This document shows, one piece after another, positions 25,575-34,822 of a DNA stretch of 64,000 nt. The notes below the pieces were generated by a model. The model searched no databases. It was not told where the DNA came from and was given only the letters and a program-made list of their open reading frames with translations. The translations under genes and the position numbers were made by a program. Origin of the DNA: an uncultured Pseudomonadota bacterium (GTDB taxonomy: Bacteria; Pseudomonadota; Gammaproteobacteria; Steroidobacterales; Steroidobacteraceae); assembly GCA_903868595.1 (NCBI GenBank), contig CAIPVV010000041.1, forward strand, positions 34,081 to 98,080, read 5' to 3'. Within the stretch, counting starts at the first letter, position 1. Each line of letters starts with the position of its first letter.

Positions 25575-26173
25575 TGTTGACCGAACGGCTCGAGGCCCTG
25601 CTGAACCGCCAGGTCGCCGCCTCCCCGCGCGCCGGGGAACTCCTCGCCGCGCTGGCCGGGCAGCGGCTGCGGATCGACGTGCGGCACACGCCATGGCGCC
25701 TGACCGTGACCTCCGACGGCACGGCGCTGTCCCTCTCCCGCACGGAGGAAGGCGCCGCCGCCGCGACGATCCGCGGCACGCCGCTGTCGCTGGCGGCCCT
25801 GGCCGGCCCCTCGCCGGAAAGCGTGATCCGCCGCGGCGATGTCGCCATCGAGGGCGATGCGGAAGTCGCCGGCCGCTTCCGGGAACTCGGCGCGCTGCTG
25901 CACCCGGACCTGGAGGAGGAACTCTCCCGCCTGCTCGGCGACGTCCCGGCGCACCAGCTAGGAGCGCTCGCGCGCACGGCGCTGGGCTGGGTGCGGCGCG
26001 GGCTCTCCACCACCACGACGAACGTCGCCGAGTACTTGGCGCATGAGCGGCAGGACCTGGTGCCGCGCCCCGAATCCCAGGGCTTCCTGCGGGACGTGGA
26101 TACGCTGCGCGAGGACGTGGACCGCCTGCAGGCGCGCATCGACGCGCTCTCGCGCCAGGCGGTGGCGTCGTGA
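25574..26173 (+). CDS. ubiJ: Ubiquinone biosynthesis accessory factor UbiJ (SCP2 domain)
   Basis: A 199-residue protein with an N-terminal SCP2 lipid-binding domain (LEALLNRQVAASP..., SVIRRGDVAIEGDAEVAGRFRELG) and a C-terminal coiled coil (LREDVDRLQARIDAL). UbiJ, with UbiK, holds the octaprenyl intermediates of the soluble Ubi complex. Its start overlaps the ubiE stop and its stop overlaps the ubiB start (GTGA), the conserved ubiE-ubiJ-ubiB arrangement. Confidence 0.92.
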   Translation: MLTERLEALLNRQVAASPRAGELLAALAGQRLRIDVRHTPWRLTVTSDGTALSLSRTEEGAAAATIRGTPLSLAALAGPSPESVIRRGDVAIEGDAEVAGRFRELGALLHPDLEEELSRLLGDVPAHQLGALARTALGWVRRGLSTTTTNVAEYLAHERQDLVPRPESQGFLRDVDTLREDVDRLQARIDALSRQAVAS

Positions 26174-27801
26174 AGCTGCGCGTGATCCGCCGCCTGATCC
26201 AGATCGAGCGCGCGCTGGTGCGCCACGGCCTGGCGGACTTCGTGCGCGAGACGCACCTGTACCGCCCGCTGCGGTTCCTCTTCCTGCTCTCGCCGTGGAC
26301 CTGGTTCCAGCGCGACTCCCAGGGCAGCCGCGGCGAGCGGCTGCGCCTGGCGCTGGAGGAGCTGGGGCCGGTGTTCGTGAAGTTCGGGCAGGCGATCTCC
26401 ACGCGCCGCGACCTGCTGCCGCCGGACATCGCCGAGGAGCTGGTGAAGCTGCAGGACGCGGTGCCGCCGTTCCCCGGCGAGCTTGCCCGGCAGATCGTTG
26501 CGCAGTCGCAGGGCCGCAAGCTGGAGGAAGTGTTCGCGAGCTTCGAGCCCGAGCCGCTGGCCGCCGCCTCCATCGCCCAGGTGCATGGCGCCCGGCTGCA
26601 CGACGGCAGCGACGTGATCGTGAAGGTCCTGCGCCCCGGCATGCGCGAGATCATCGGCCGGGACCTGCAGGTGCTGCGGGCACTGGCGCGCCTGGCGGAC
26701 CGCTACTCCACCGAGGGGCGCCGCCTGCGCCCGATCGAGGTCGTGCAGGAATACGAGAAGACGATCCTGGATGAGCTGGACCTGATGCGCGAGGCGGCCA
26801 ACGCGACCCAGCTCAAGCGGAACTTCGCCGGCAACCCCCTGCTGCACGTGCCGGAGGTGTACTTCGAGTACTGCCGCGATAACGTCATGGTGATGGAGCG
26901 CATCCACGGCGTGCAGATCGGCGACATCTCGCGACTGCGGGAGCTGGGCGTGGATTTCAAGAAGCTCGCGGAGAACGGCGTGGCGATCTTCTTCACGCAG
27001 GTCTTCCGCCACAACTTCTTCCACGCCGACATGCACCCCGGCAACATCTTCGTGCTGGCACAAGACCCGGCCAACCCGCGCTACGCCGCGATCGACTTCG
27101 GCATCGTGGGCACGCTGGACCCGCGCGACCGCAACTACCTGGCCGAGAACTTCCTGGCCGTGTTCCGGCGCGACTATCGCCGCGTGGCCGTGCTGCACGT
27201 GGAGTCGGGCTGGGTCCCCTCCTACGTGCGCGTGGATGAGATGGAATCGGCGATCCGCACGATCTGCGAGCCAATCTTCGAGAAGCCGCTGAAGGACATC
27301 TCCTTCGGCGTCGTGCTGCTGCGCCTGTTCGAGGCGCTGCGCCGCTTCGACGGCCGCATCCAGCCGCAGCTGATCCTGCTGCAGAAGACGCTGTTCAACA
27401 TCGAGGGCCTGGGACGGCAGCTGTACCCGGACCTGGACATCTGGAAGACGGCGGGCCCGATCCTCACGGACTGGATGCGCGAGCGCCACCACCCGAAGAA
27501 CGTGGCACTGCGGCTGTGGAAGCAGCTGCCGGAGTTGCTGGAGGTGGTGGAAGGCCTGCCGACGGCACTCAAGTACGCCGTGCAGCAGCGCAGCCAGCCC
27601 AACGCCTCCCCCGATGCACGCGCAGCGGCAACGCCACCACCGCCGGCACCCCAGACCGGCAACCAGATCGCCGCCGCCGTGGTGCTGCTGGCCGGCGTCC
27701 TCGCATTGGCCGTGGAACGCGTGCCCGCGGGCCTGGGCTGGACGATCACCGCGGGCGGCGCGGCGTGGCTCCTGTCGGAGGCGCTGCGCAGGAAACGCTA
27801 G
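26170..27801 (+). CDS. ubiB: Ubiquinone biosynthesis ATPase UbiB
   Basis: A 543-residue atypical kinase/ATPase of the ABC1/ADCK family. The family motif KxGQ is present (VFVKFGQAISTRRDLLP), as are the Ala-rich loop AAASIAQVH in place of a Gly-rich loop, DELDLMREAANATQLKRNF and the metal/nucleotide residues HADMHPGNIFV and AIDFGIVGTLD. Two C-terminal membrane segments (AAAVVLLAGVLALAV and AGGAAWLLSEAL) anchor it. It is essential for access to prenylated quinone intermediates. The start is GTG 26170. Confidence 0.95.
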   Translation: MKLRVIRRLIQIERALVRHGLADFVRETHLYRPLRFLFLLSPWTWFQRDSQGSRGERLRLALEELGPVFVKFGQAISTRRDLLPPDIAEELVKLQDAVPPFPGELARQIVAQSQGRKLEEVFASFEPEPLAAASIAQVHGARLHDGSDVIVKVLRPGMREIIGRDLQVLRALARLADRYSTEGRRLRPIEVVQEYEKTILDELDLMREAANATQLKRNFAGNPLLHVPEVYFEYCRDNVMVMERIHGVQIGDISRLRELGVDFKKLAENGVAIFFTQVFRHNFFHADMHPGNIFVLAQDPANPRYAAIDFGIVGTLDPRDRNYLAENFLAVFRRDYRRVAVLHVESGWVPSYVRVDEMESAIRTICEPIFEKPLKDISFGVVLLRLFEALRRFDGRIQPQLILLQKTLFNIEGLGRQLYPDLDIWKTAGPILTDWMRERHHPKNVALRLWKQLPELLEVVEGLPTALKYAVQQRSQPNASPDARAAATPPPPAPQTGNQIAAAVVLLAGVLALAVERVPAGLGWTITAGGAAWLLSEALRRKR

Positions 27802-27915
27802 CGCGCGGGTGCATAGCCGCCCGCAAGATCGGCAACCTAGATCGGCAATCCGGGTATCAATTTCCGTAATTTGTCTTTGCAAGACAGAACGATAGGCTAT
27901 TCGGAGTACCGGCAA

Positions 27916-28449
27916 ATGAGCCCACCCGAAACACCCCGCCGCCTGGAGCCGTGTCTCCTCACCGAGGCACACGGGGAGTTGCTCGAGCTGCTGACGGAAC
28001 TGCCCACCGCTGCCAGTGCGCCCGGTAGCCGGCTGCACGAGCGAACCGCCGCGAATCTGGCGGACCTGGTGCGGGCGATGAATTGCCAATACTCCAACCT
28101 GATCGAAGGGCATAACACCCGGCCGCACGACATCGAGCGGGCGCGGGTCGATGACTTCGACCGTGATGAGCCCCGCGGCAACCTGCAGTGGGAGGCTCGC
28201 CAGCACAGCCGCGTGCAGCAGGACATCGATCACCGCCATGCAGCCACTCGCTGCCGGATCCCGCGTCCAGCCAATTCCTAAGGGCGCCAGATCGGGCGTT
28301 CTATCGAGACGCGCACGGGCCGCGATCTGGTGGCTCGGTTGCGGCAGGAGGGCCTCATTGGTTCGGACTCGCCGAAGGGAGCGGTATCGCTGCGATTTCC
28401 CGTGCGCTCACTCGACGTGCTGTTTCCGCGACTCTACCCGCAAGGTTAG
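27916..28449 (+). pseudogene. Fic-family protein with central deletion
   Basis: The N-terminal part is clear: LTEAHGELLELLTELP, then LADLVRAMNCQYSNLIEGHNTRPHDIERA, the Fic N-terminal segment with its inhibitory-helix-like region, and NLQWEARQHSRVQQDID. The frame then runs into a stop at 28281. In another frame from about 28300 the C-terminal end of the same family appears: TGRDLVARLRQEGLIGSDSP, then KGAVSLRFPVRSLDVLFPRLYPQG, stopping at 28447-28449. The catalytic core with HPFxxGNGR is absent. So the gene has lost its active centre and is frame-disrupted. The ATG at 27916 is the likely former start. Confidence 0.75.
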
Positions 28450-28467
28450 CCCGCCAGGCCGCTGCCC

Positions 28468-29363
28468 CTATCGGGTCGCGCGCAGCAGCGCGGTCAGGGG
28501 CGGCAGGAGCTCATCCAGATGATCGTAGAGGGCGTTCACGTGCCCACCGAGCCCATCGTTCGGCGGATCCCTGAGCGTCAGCAGGCGCTTGGGGTCTTGC
28601 GCCGCCGCGAAATTCTTGAGGGCATGCGCGTAGGGCACCACCGCATCCGACACGCTGTGTGCGATGAGCAGCGGCACGCGCAAGCTGGGCAGGCGAGCGA
28701 TCGAGTCGAACTGCACGCCCACGAGCAGGCGCACCGGCAGCAGCGGATAAGTCTCCGCGGCCATGTCGGGGATCGACGTGAATGCCCCGAACAGCACCAG
28801 CGCCACCGCCGGGTGGCGCGTGGCCAGGTACACGGCGGGGCCCGAGCCCAGCGAGTGGCCCCAAAGGACAATGTGATCGTCAGGCACGCCACGGCGCTTG
28901 AGCTCCTGGTAGGCGGCCTCCGCATCCTCGTACCCGTGCGTCTCGGAGACGACGCCCGGCGTCAACCCATAGCCGCGGTAGTCCAGCCCCAGCACGTTGA
29001 ACCCTGCGCGGCCACCCGCTCCAGGTGGCGGATCTGGCCCGGCGAGAGCGCGGTGTCGGCATTGCCGTGCAGATGCAGGACCCAGTAGCCCGAGGCCCCC
29101 GCGGCGGGCGACTGCACGAGGATCGCCGCGAGCGCCGTGCCCGCGGCCTCGGGAATGTCGATGCGCTCGGCATTGGCGGGCAGCGTCCCCAGCGTGCGGT
29201 TGTGGCTCAGGGCGGTCACGAAGATGAGCTCATCCTCGTGCCACCTGAGATAGCCCAGGGCGGCGCCCAGCAGGAGCGCTGCCCCCAGCACCAGGACGAC
29301 GCCCGCCCGCAGCGCGTGCTGGGCCAGGGGCTTGGCGGAGGAGGCAGGAGCAGCGGGGGTCAT
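28468..29363 (-). pseudogene. Alpha/beta hydrolase, single frameshift
   Basis: From ATG 29363 (GAGGA upstream) the protein has a membrane anchor (VVLVLGAALLLGAALGYL), then LHLHGNADTALSPGQIRHLERVAAQG. At about 29001-29003 one base is missing. The expected continuation (V)LGLDYRGYGLTPG follows in the next frame, with the nucleophile motif WGHSLGSGPAVYLA, the acid HSVSDAVVPYAHA and the final GGHVNALYDH. It resembles FrsA/BEM46-like serine hydrolases. A single-base deletion could be a sequencing error or a true knock-out. It is the last gene of the leftward run that starts with trp. Confidence 0.72.
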
Positions 29364-29386
29364 GGCGCAATCCTCCTCGCGGCGGA

Positions 29387-30112
29387 TCAGGCGGACTGTG
29401 CCGCCGGTCGCGGTTCGATCCAGGTGCCGCGGGCCATCGCGCACAGCTGCCCGTCCTCATCGAACAGCGCCGTGCCGACGGTAGCCACGCGGCCACGCAC
29501 TGTGAGCTGCCACGCGCTGATGACGCAGGGCTCCCCCACGTGCACCAGGCGGTCGATGTGGCAGGTGTACTCGCCCAGCAGCCACAGGCGCCGTCCCGTG
29601 CGCAGCGCATGGAAGCCCGGGCAATCCAGGGCCGCGGCGATGAACTCGGGGCGCACCTTGCCGTCACCCTGCGAGAGCGACTCATCCGGCAGCCACGGCG
29701 CCGCCGCGATATCCCGACCGGACACCGGCGAGGCGAACAGCCGCAGGCCGTCGCCGCGCGCCCTGCCCGGGCCGCAGACAAAGCAGCCCGGGCAGGGGTG
29801 CTCCAGGAGCCCCGGCGCGTGCAACGAGGCCTCCAGCGCCTCCACGTAGGTCGGCGGCGGCGGTGCGATGAGGTCCAGGGTCCCCGGGCGCGCCTCGATC
29901 ACGCGCTGCGTCCCGTGCAGGACCGCCCAGTGTCCTGGCTCCTCCGCCGCCACCAGCGCCAGGTCCGTCTCCAGCGGCGGCGGCCGCAGCAGGCGCACCG
30001 TGACCAGGCTGCCGATGGCCTGGGCGACGAGCCCCGCGACATAGCCGCCGTTGGCCGAGCCCGGCGGGCCGCAGAAGCGGCTGGCGACCCGGATGTGGCG
30101 TTCAGTGGCCAT
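29387..30112 (-). CDS. Thioesterase-like (hotdog) protein with Cys motif
   Basis: A 241-residue cytosolic protein. The start RFCGPPGSANGGYVAGLVAQ resembles acyl-CoA thioesterase-like hotdog proteins. In the middle PCPGCFVCGPGRARGDGLRLF holds a C-x2-C-x2-C pattern typical of a poorly characterised group that may bind a metal or form disulfides. The C-terminal half (RLWLLGEYTCHIDRLVHVGEPCVISAW) looks like a second hotdog repeat. Its start overlaps the end of the MFS gene by 11 bases, so it is part of the extended trp transcript. Substrate unknown. Confidence 0.7.
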   Translation of the reverse strand: MATERHIRVASRFCGPPGSANGGYVAGLVAQAIGSLVTVRLLRPPPLETDLALVAAEEPGHWAVLHGTQRVIEARPGTLDLIAPPPPTYVEALEASLHAPGLLEHPCPGCFVCGPGRARGDGLRLFASPVSGRDIAAAPWLPDESLSQGDGKVRPEFIAAALDCPGFHALRTGRRLWLLGEYTCHIDRLVHVGEPCVISAWQLTVRGRVATVGTALFDEDGQLCAMARGTWIEPRPAAQSA

Positions 30113-31340
30113 GGTGGGACCTCGCAAGCCGCGCTGCGCGCCGACGGCTGGCAAAGCGCCAGATGAGAAAGCCGAGCACGCCGCCGACCAGGGAGGTCAG
30201 CGCGAGCTGGGGCATGTTGGCGTTGAGCGCCGGCGCCAGCGCACCGATCACGATGCTGACGCCCCCCAGCGCGATGAACGAGCTCACCGAGGCCGCGGCG
30301 CCGCGCGAGGCCGGATAGATGTCCAGCATCTCCAGGGTGAGGATCGGGAAGGTGAACTGCGCGCCGAACGCCATGAGGTAGAGCAGCACCTGCAGCACCA
30401 GCAGCGGCAGGCCCGGCACCCCCAGCTCCAGCGCCAGCGCCGTGGCCGAGGAGCCGGCCATCAGCGAGAAGCCGATGTGCAGCATGCGTTGGCGCGAGAC
30501 GCGCCCAGCCATGCGGCTGGAGGCGAAGGAGGAGGTCATGAAGCCGCCGATGATCGGCACGAAGAGGTACGAGAACTGTGTCTCGCGCAGATGCCACTGC
30601 TCCAGGATGATCGCCGGCGCCGAGCCGATGTAGATCAGCACCGCGCCCAGGCACACGGAGGCCGCCACGGCCAGCAGCGTGAACTCCGGGTTGCAGGCTA
30701 TCTGCCAGGACGTGCGGACCAACTGCCCCAGGTGAAACTCCGAGCGCTTCTCCGGCGGATGCGTCTCCGGCAGCGCGATCCACGCGAACAGCGCAAGGCA
30801 AGCCCCCATGACCACCATGAAGCCGAACACCGCGCGCCAGCCGAACGCCACGTGGATCCAGCCCCCCAGCACCGGCGCCATCGCCGGGGCCACCGAGAAG
30901 ATCATCATCATCAGGCTCATCAGGCGCTGGGCGTTGTGACCGTCGTAGAGGTCGCGCACCACCGCGCGCGCGACCGTCGGGCCGATACCCGCCGCCATGC
31001 CCTGCAGCATGCGGAACACCAGCAGCATCACGAAGCTTGGCGCGAGCACGCAGCCCACGGAGGCGAGCGTATAGAGCAGCATGCCGGCGATCACCATGCC
31101 GCGGCGGCCCAGCGCATCCGACAGCGGGCCGTGCACCAGCGTCAGGCACGCGAAGGGCAGCATGTAGCTGGTGATGGTCTGCTGGACCTGCCAGTGGGTC
31201 AGGTGCAGCTCCGCGGCGATCGCGGGGAACGAGGGGAAGAAGGTGTCGATGGAGAGGGGGCTGACCATCGACAGCGTGGCCAGCAGCAGCGCCATCTGCA
31301 GGGTTGGCGCGCTACCAGGCCGTGGCAGGGCAATCCTCAC
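30102..31340 (-). CDS. MFS multidrug/metabolite exporter, Bcr/CflA-type
   Basis: A 412-residue inner-membrane transporter with twelve predicted spans. MFS motif A is present after span 2 (GPLSDALGRRGMVIAG), as is the start LLATLSMVSPLSIDTFFPSFPAIAAELHLT, typical of the Bcr/CflA drug-H+ antiporters (DHA1). GTG at 31340 overlaps the trpA stop (GTGA), so it is translationally coupled to the trp operon. Being the first gene after trpA suggests export of tryptophan, anthranilate or a related compound, but this is inference. Confidence 0.88.
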   Translation of the reverse strand: MRIALPRPGSAPTLQMALLLATLSMVSPLSIDTFFPSFPAIAAELHLTHWQVQQTITSYMLPFACLTLVHGPLSDALGRRGMVIAGMLLYTLASVGCVLAPSFVMLLVFRMLQGMAAGIGPTVARAVVRDLYDGHNAQRLMSLMMMIFSVAPAMAPVLGGWIHVAFGWRAVFGFMVVMGACLALFAWIALPETHPPEKRSEFHLGQLVRTSWQIACNPEFTLLAVAASVCLGAVLIYIGSAPAIILEQWHLRETQFSYLFVPIIGGFMTSSFASSRMAGRVSRQRMLHIGFSLMAGSSATALALELGVPGLPLLVLQVLLYLMAFGAQFTFPILTLEMLDIYPASRGAAASVSSFIALGGVSIVIGALAPALNANMPQLALTSLVGGVLGFLIWRFASRRRAARLARSHHGH

Positions 31341-32131
31341 GCAGCGCCACCGCGCAGGCTATCCAGCAGCGCCGCGGCCGACTCGCCCCGCTCCAGCGCC
31401 TCCACCAGCGCGGAGCCCACGATGACCCCATCGGCGTGCGGCGCCAGTTGCTGCACCTGGGCCGGGCCGCGGATGCCAAAGCCCGCGCACACCGGCACGG
31501 GCGAGAGCGCGCGCACCTTGTCCAGGTACGCGCCGACTTGCGCCATGGTGTCGTGCGCCTCCGCCGCGACGCGCTTGCCCGTCGTGCCGGTCATCGTGAT
31601 CGCATAGACGAAGCCGCGCGCATTGCCGCAGAGCTTGCGCAGACGCTCCGGGGGCGTCACGGGCGTCACCATGCGGATGAGCGCCAGGCCATGGGGCTCC
31701 AGCGCCGCCTCGAACTCCCCGCCCTCCTCCAGCGGCAGGTCCGGCACGATGAAGCCGCACACCCCGACCTGGGCGGCGACCTCGGCAAGCTTCGCGAGGC
31801 CGTAGGCCAGCAGCGGGTTCATGTAGCTCATGAGCACCAGCGGCGCCCGGGGACGCGGCATCGCCGCCAGTTCATCCAGGATCCAGTGCAGGCTCACGCC
31901 CTGCTGCAGCGCTGCCATGCTGGAGCGCTGGATGGTGACGCCGTCGGCCAGCGGGTCGGTGAACGGCACGCCGATCTCCACGACGTCGGCATGCTCGGCC
32001 ACGGTGGTGAGGTCCTGGCGGAACGTGGACATGCGGGGATGCCCCGCCGTCAGGAACGCCACCAGCGCCACGCGGTCGCGCCGCACCTCGCGGATCACCT
32101 GCGTCAGCCGGTCGGCCGGCAGCGTGCTCAT
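31337..32131 (-). CDS. trpA: Tryptophan synthase alpha subunit
   Basis: A 264-residue TIM-barrel subunit that cleaves indole-3-glycerol phosphate to indole. FLTAGHP, the catalytic Glu in VVEIGVPFTDPLADGVTIQ, the Asp in CGFIVPDLPLEE and the phosphate loop GFGIRGPAQV are conserved. ATG at 32131 overlaps the trpB stop (ATGA). A longer upstream frame runs inside trpB and is not used. Confidence 0.96.
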   Translation of the reverse strand: MSTLPADRLTQVIREVRRDRVALVAFLTAGHPRMSTFRQDLTTVAEHADVVEIGVPFTDPLADGVTIQRSSMAALQQGVSLHWILDELAAMPRPRAPLVLMSYMNPLLAYGLAKLAEVAAQVGVCGFIVPDLPLEEGGEFEAALEPHGLALIRMVTPVTPPERLRKLCGNARGFVYAITMTGTTGKRVAAEAHDTMAQVGAYLDKVRALSPVPVCAGFGIRGPAQVQQLAPHADGVIVGSALVEALERGESAAALLDSLRGGAA

Positions 32132-33381
32132 GACAGCACCCCGTCGTGCGCGAGGAGCGTGGTCTGCAGCGTCGGCATGTCCTTGTCGCCGCGGCCCGAG
32201 AGGCCGACCAGGATGCGCTTGCCGGGGTGCGCGCGGGCGTAGTCGCGCGCCCCCACCAGCGCATGCGCGGTCTCGATCGCCGGCAGGACGCCCTCGTAGG
32301 TCGAGCACTCCTGCACCAGCGCGAGCGCCTCCTCATCGCCCGCCATCGTGTAGTGCACGCGGCCGATCTCGCGCAGCAGGGCGTGCTCGGGGCCCACGCC
32401 CGGGTAGTCCAGGCCCGCCGACACCGAGTGCGTTTCCTGGATCTGCCCGTCGGCATCCTGCAGCAGCAGCGTGTAGGTGCCATGCAGGACGCCCGGGCGG
32501 CCTGTGGTCAGCGTCGCGGCGTTGTCGCCCAGCGCGGCGCCGCGGCCACCGGCCTCCACGCCGATGATCTCCACCGAGGGATCGCCGAGGAACGCATGGA
32601 AGGTGCCGATCGCATTGGAGCCGCCGCCCACGCAGGCGATGACGCAGTCCGGCAGGTGGCCGGTCTTGGCCAGCATCTGCGCCCGCGCCTCGCGCCCGAT
32701 GATCGCCTGCAGCTCGCGCACCAGGTACGGGTAGGGATGCGGGCCCAGGGCCGAGCCCAGGCAGTAGAAGGTCCCGGCGGGATCCGTGACCCAGTCGCGG
32801 AACGCCTCGTCGATCGCGGCACGCAGCGTGCGATCCCCGGTGACCACGGGCACGACGGTGGCGCCCATGAGTCGCATGCGGCCCACGTTGGGCGCCTGGC
32901 GCGCCATGTCCACCTCGCCCATGTACACGACGCAGGGCAGCCCCACGCGGGCGCAGGCCGCCGCGGTGGCCACGCCGTGCTGGCCCGCGCCGGTCTCGGC
33001 GATCACGCGCGTGGCGCCCATGCGCTTGGCCAGCAGGGCCTGGCCCAGCGCGTTGTTGATCTTGTGCGCGCCGGTGTGCGCCAGGTCCTCGCGCTTGAAC
33101 CAGATCTCCGCGCCCCAGCGGCGGGAGAGATTGCGCATCGGGGAGAGCGCGGTCGGGCGGCCGACCCAGTCGGTCAGCTCCGCGGAGAGCTCGGCCTGGA
33201 AGCTCGGCTCGTGCAGCACGGTGTGCACGGCCTCGGTCAGGCGCTCGAACGCCGGGACCAGCGTCTCGGGGATGTAGCGGCCGCCGAAGGGACCGAAGCG
33301 TCCGTTCGCGTCCGGCAGGCCCCCGTCCAGCAGGGTGCGCAGCAGCTTCGCCTTGGCGGCGGTATCCAATGATCCAGTCAC
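32128..33381 (-). CDS. trpB: Tryptophan synthase beta subunit
   Basis: A 417-residue PLP enzyme that joins indole and serine. The lysine motif is HTGAHKINNALGQ, the phosphate-binding Gly-rich loop is CVGGGSNAIG, and GRFGPFGGRYIPETL is the usual start. The start codon is GTG at 33381, overlapping the trpF stop. All expected residues are present. Confidence 0.97.
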   Translation of the reverse strand: MTGSLDTAAKAKLLRTLLDGGLPDANGRFGPFGGRYIPETLVPAFERLTEAVHTVLHEPSFQAELSAELTDWVGRPTALSPMRNLSRRWGAEIWFKREDLAHTGAHKINNALGQALLAKRMGATRVIAETGAGQHGVATAAACARVGLPCVVYMGEVDMARQAPNVGRMRLMGATVVPVVTGDRTLRAAIDEAFRDWVTDPAGTFYCLGSALGPHPYPYLVRELQAIIGREARAQMLAKTGHLPDCVIACVGGGSNAIGTFHAFLGDPSVEIIGVEAGGRGAALGDNAATLTTGRPGVLHGTYTLLLQDADGQIQETHSVSAGLDYPGVGPEHALLREIGRVHYTMAGDEEALALVQECSTYEGVLPAIETAHALVGARDYARAHPGKRILVGLSGRGDKDMPTLQTTLLAHDGVLS

Positions 33382-33989
33382 AGTTGTCTCTCCCGTGTGA
33401 GCCGGGCGAATGCCGCCCGGGCGCGCGCGACGAAGTCCGCCATCCGCGCAGGATCTTTCCTGCCGGGACGTTCCTCGACACCGCTTGATACGTCAACTCC
33501 GAAGGGTCGCACCTGGGCGATCGCCTCCTCCACATTCTCGGGCGCCAGGCCCCCGGCCAGGATGAGCTCGCGCTGCGCGGCCAGCTGCCGCGCGGCGCTC
33601 CAGTCGGCCACCTGCCCCGTGCCGCTGCGCGGCCCCTCGAACAGGATCCGTCCCGAGGCCTTGGCGGCGCGGGCCGCATCGCGGCACACCGGCAGCGTCA
33701 CGAGCCCCGCGGGCAGCGCAAGCCCCGCCAGGTCCTCCACGTCCGTCTGCAGCACGTCCGGCTGAAACTCCCGCAGGATCTCTACGATCAGCGCCGGCGA
33801 TGGATGCAGCGTCACCGCGACGCAGGGCACCCGGCCGCGGGCAGGCTGGGCGAGGCGTGCCGCCTGCACCGGGTCCACCTGCCGCACCGAACTCGCAAAG
33901 ACGAAGCCGATCGCATCGGCCCCCGCCTCCAGCGCCGCGGCCACCGCGCGCGCCTCCGTCATGCCGCAGATCTTGATGAATCCGGCCAC
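33378..33989 (-). CDS. trpF: Phosphoribosylanthranilate isomerase
   Basis: A 203-residue TIM-barrel enzyme, third step of the tryptophan branch. The start IKICGMTEARAVAAALEAGADAIGFVF carries the catalytic Cys; Asp of VLQTD and GVDVSSGVEERPGRKD form the rest of the site. It is a separate gene, not fused to trpC as in E. coli. It overlaps trpB by four bases and is two bases from trpC. Confidence 0.96.
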   Translation of the reverse strand: MAGFIKICGMTEARAVAAALEAGADAIGFVFASSVRQVDPVQAARLAQPARGRVPCVAVTLHPSPALIVEILREFQPDVLQTDVEDLAGLALPAGLVTLPVCRDAARAAKASGRILFEGPRSGTGQVADWSAARQLAAQRELILAGGLAPENVEEAIAQVRPFGVDVSSGVEERPGRKDPARMADFVARARAAFARLTRERQL

Positions 33990-33991
33990 CG

Positions 33992-34822
33992 TCAGCGTGC
34001 CTGGCGGCCCGCGCGCAGCATCTGCTCCAGCAGCGCCGGCGGGTCGCTGGCCGTCATGAGCGCGCTGCCCACCAGCGCAAGGTCGTAGCCCGCGCCGGCG
34101 AGCCGTGCCGCATCCGCGCCATCGGCAACGCCGCTCTCGGCCACGCGCGGCACGCTGCTCGGCAGGCCGTCGACCAGCAGCTCCAGGCGCCCCGGCACGA
34201 CCTGGAGCGTCACCAGGTCGCGGCTGTTGACCCCGACCAGCAGGTCCAGGTCCCGCGCGATCGGCGAGGTCACGATGTCATGCGCCACCTGGATGTCGCG
34301 CTCATCGAAGGTCTCGGCCAGCACGAAGAGCTTCAGGCGCGCCGCGGCCTCCAGCAGCGCATCGGTCTGCCCGCGCTGGAGCATGCGCAGGATGATGAGG
34401 ATCCCGCCGGCACCGGCGAGCCGCGCCTCGGCGACCTGGTAGGGATCCACGAGGAAGTCCTTGCGCATCGCCGGCACACCGCCGCGGGCCTTGAGCGCCT
34501 GCGCGGCGAGCCTCAAGTGCTCCAGCGAGCCATCAAAGCGCGACGGTTCGGTAAGCACCGAGACGGCGGCGGCACCAGCCTCTGCGTAGTCGCCTACGCG
34601 CGCGGCGACGTTCTCATCGCCGCCCTTGAGCGCACCGGCAGCCGGTGATCGCAGCTTGACCTCGGCGATCAGGTCCCAGCGCTCGGGCGAGAGTTTCAGG
34701 CGCGGTGGCTCGGGAGTCTCCAAGGCGCGGCGGAAGATATCCGCCTCGCTCTCCAGCGCGCGGGCCGCCTGAACTCGCGCGTGACTGGCGCGGGCCATCG
34801 ATTCCAGAAAATCCTCGCTCAT
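33992..34822 (-). CDS. trpC: Indole-3-glycerol phosphate synthase
   Basis: A 276-residue TIM-barrel enzyme that closes the indole ring. The motif LIAEVKLRSPAAG is a variant of the usual IAE.KK.SPS. Also visible are LTEPSRFDGS, the catalytic Lys in PAMRKDFLVDPYQV, LLVGVNSRDL and the Ser-Gly motif VAESGV. It overlaps trpD by four bases. Confidence 0.96.
   Translation of the reverse strand: MSEDFLESMARASHARVQAARALESEADIFRRALETPEPPRLKLSPERWDLIAEVKLRSPAAGALKGGDENVAARVGDYAEAGAAAVSVLTEPSRFDGSLEHLRLAAQALKARGGVPAMRKDFLVDPYQVAEARLAGAGGILIILRMLQRGQTDALLEAAARLKLFVLAETFDERDIQVAHDIVTSPIARDLDLLVGVNSRDLVTLQVVPGRLELLVDGLPSSVPRVAESGVADGADAARLAGAGYDLALVGSALMTASDPPALLEQMLRAGRQAR

Noticed and set aside
25297..28239. 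A 980-codon open frame on the minus strand
   Set aside because: It is antisense to ubiE, ubiJ and ubiB, is rich in Arg/His/Gln/Val, and has no recognisable domain. High GC leaves long stop-free frames opposite real genes.
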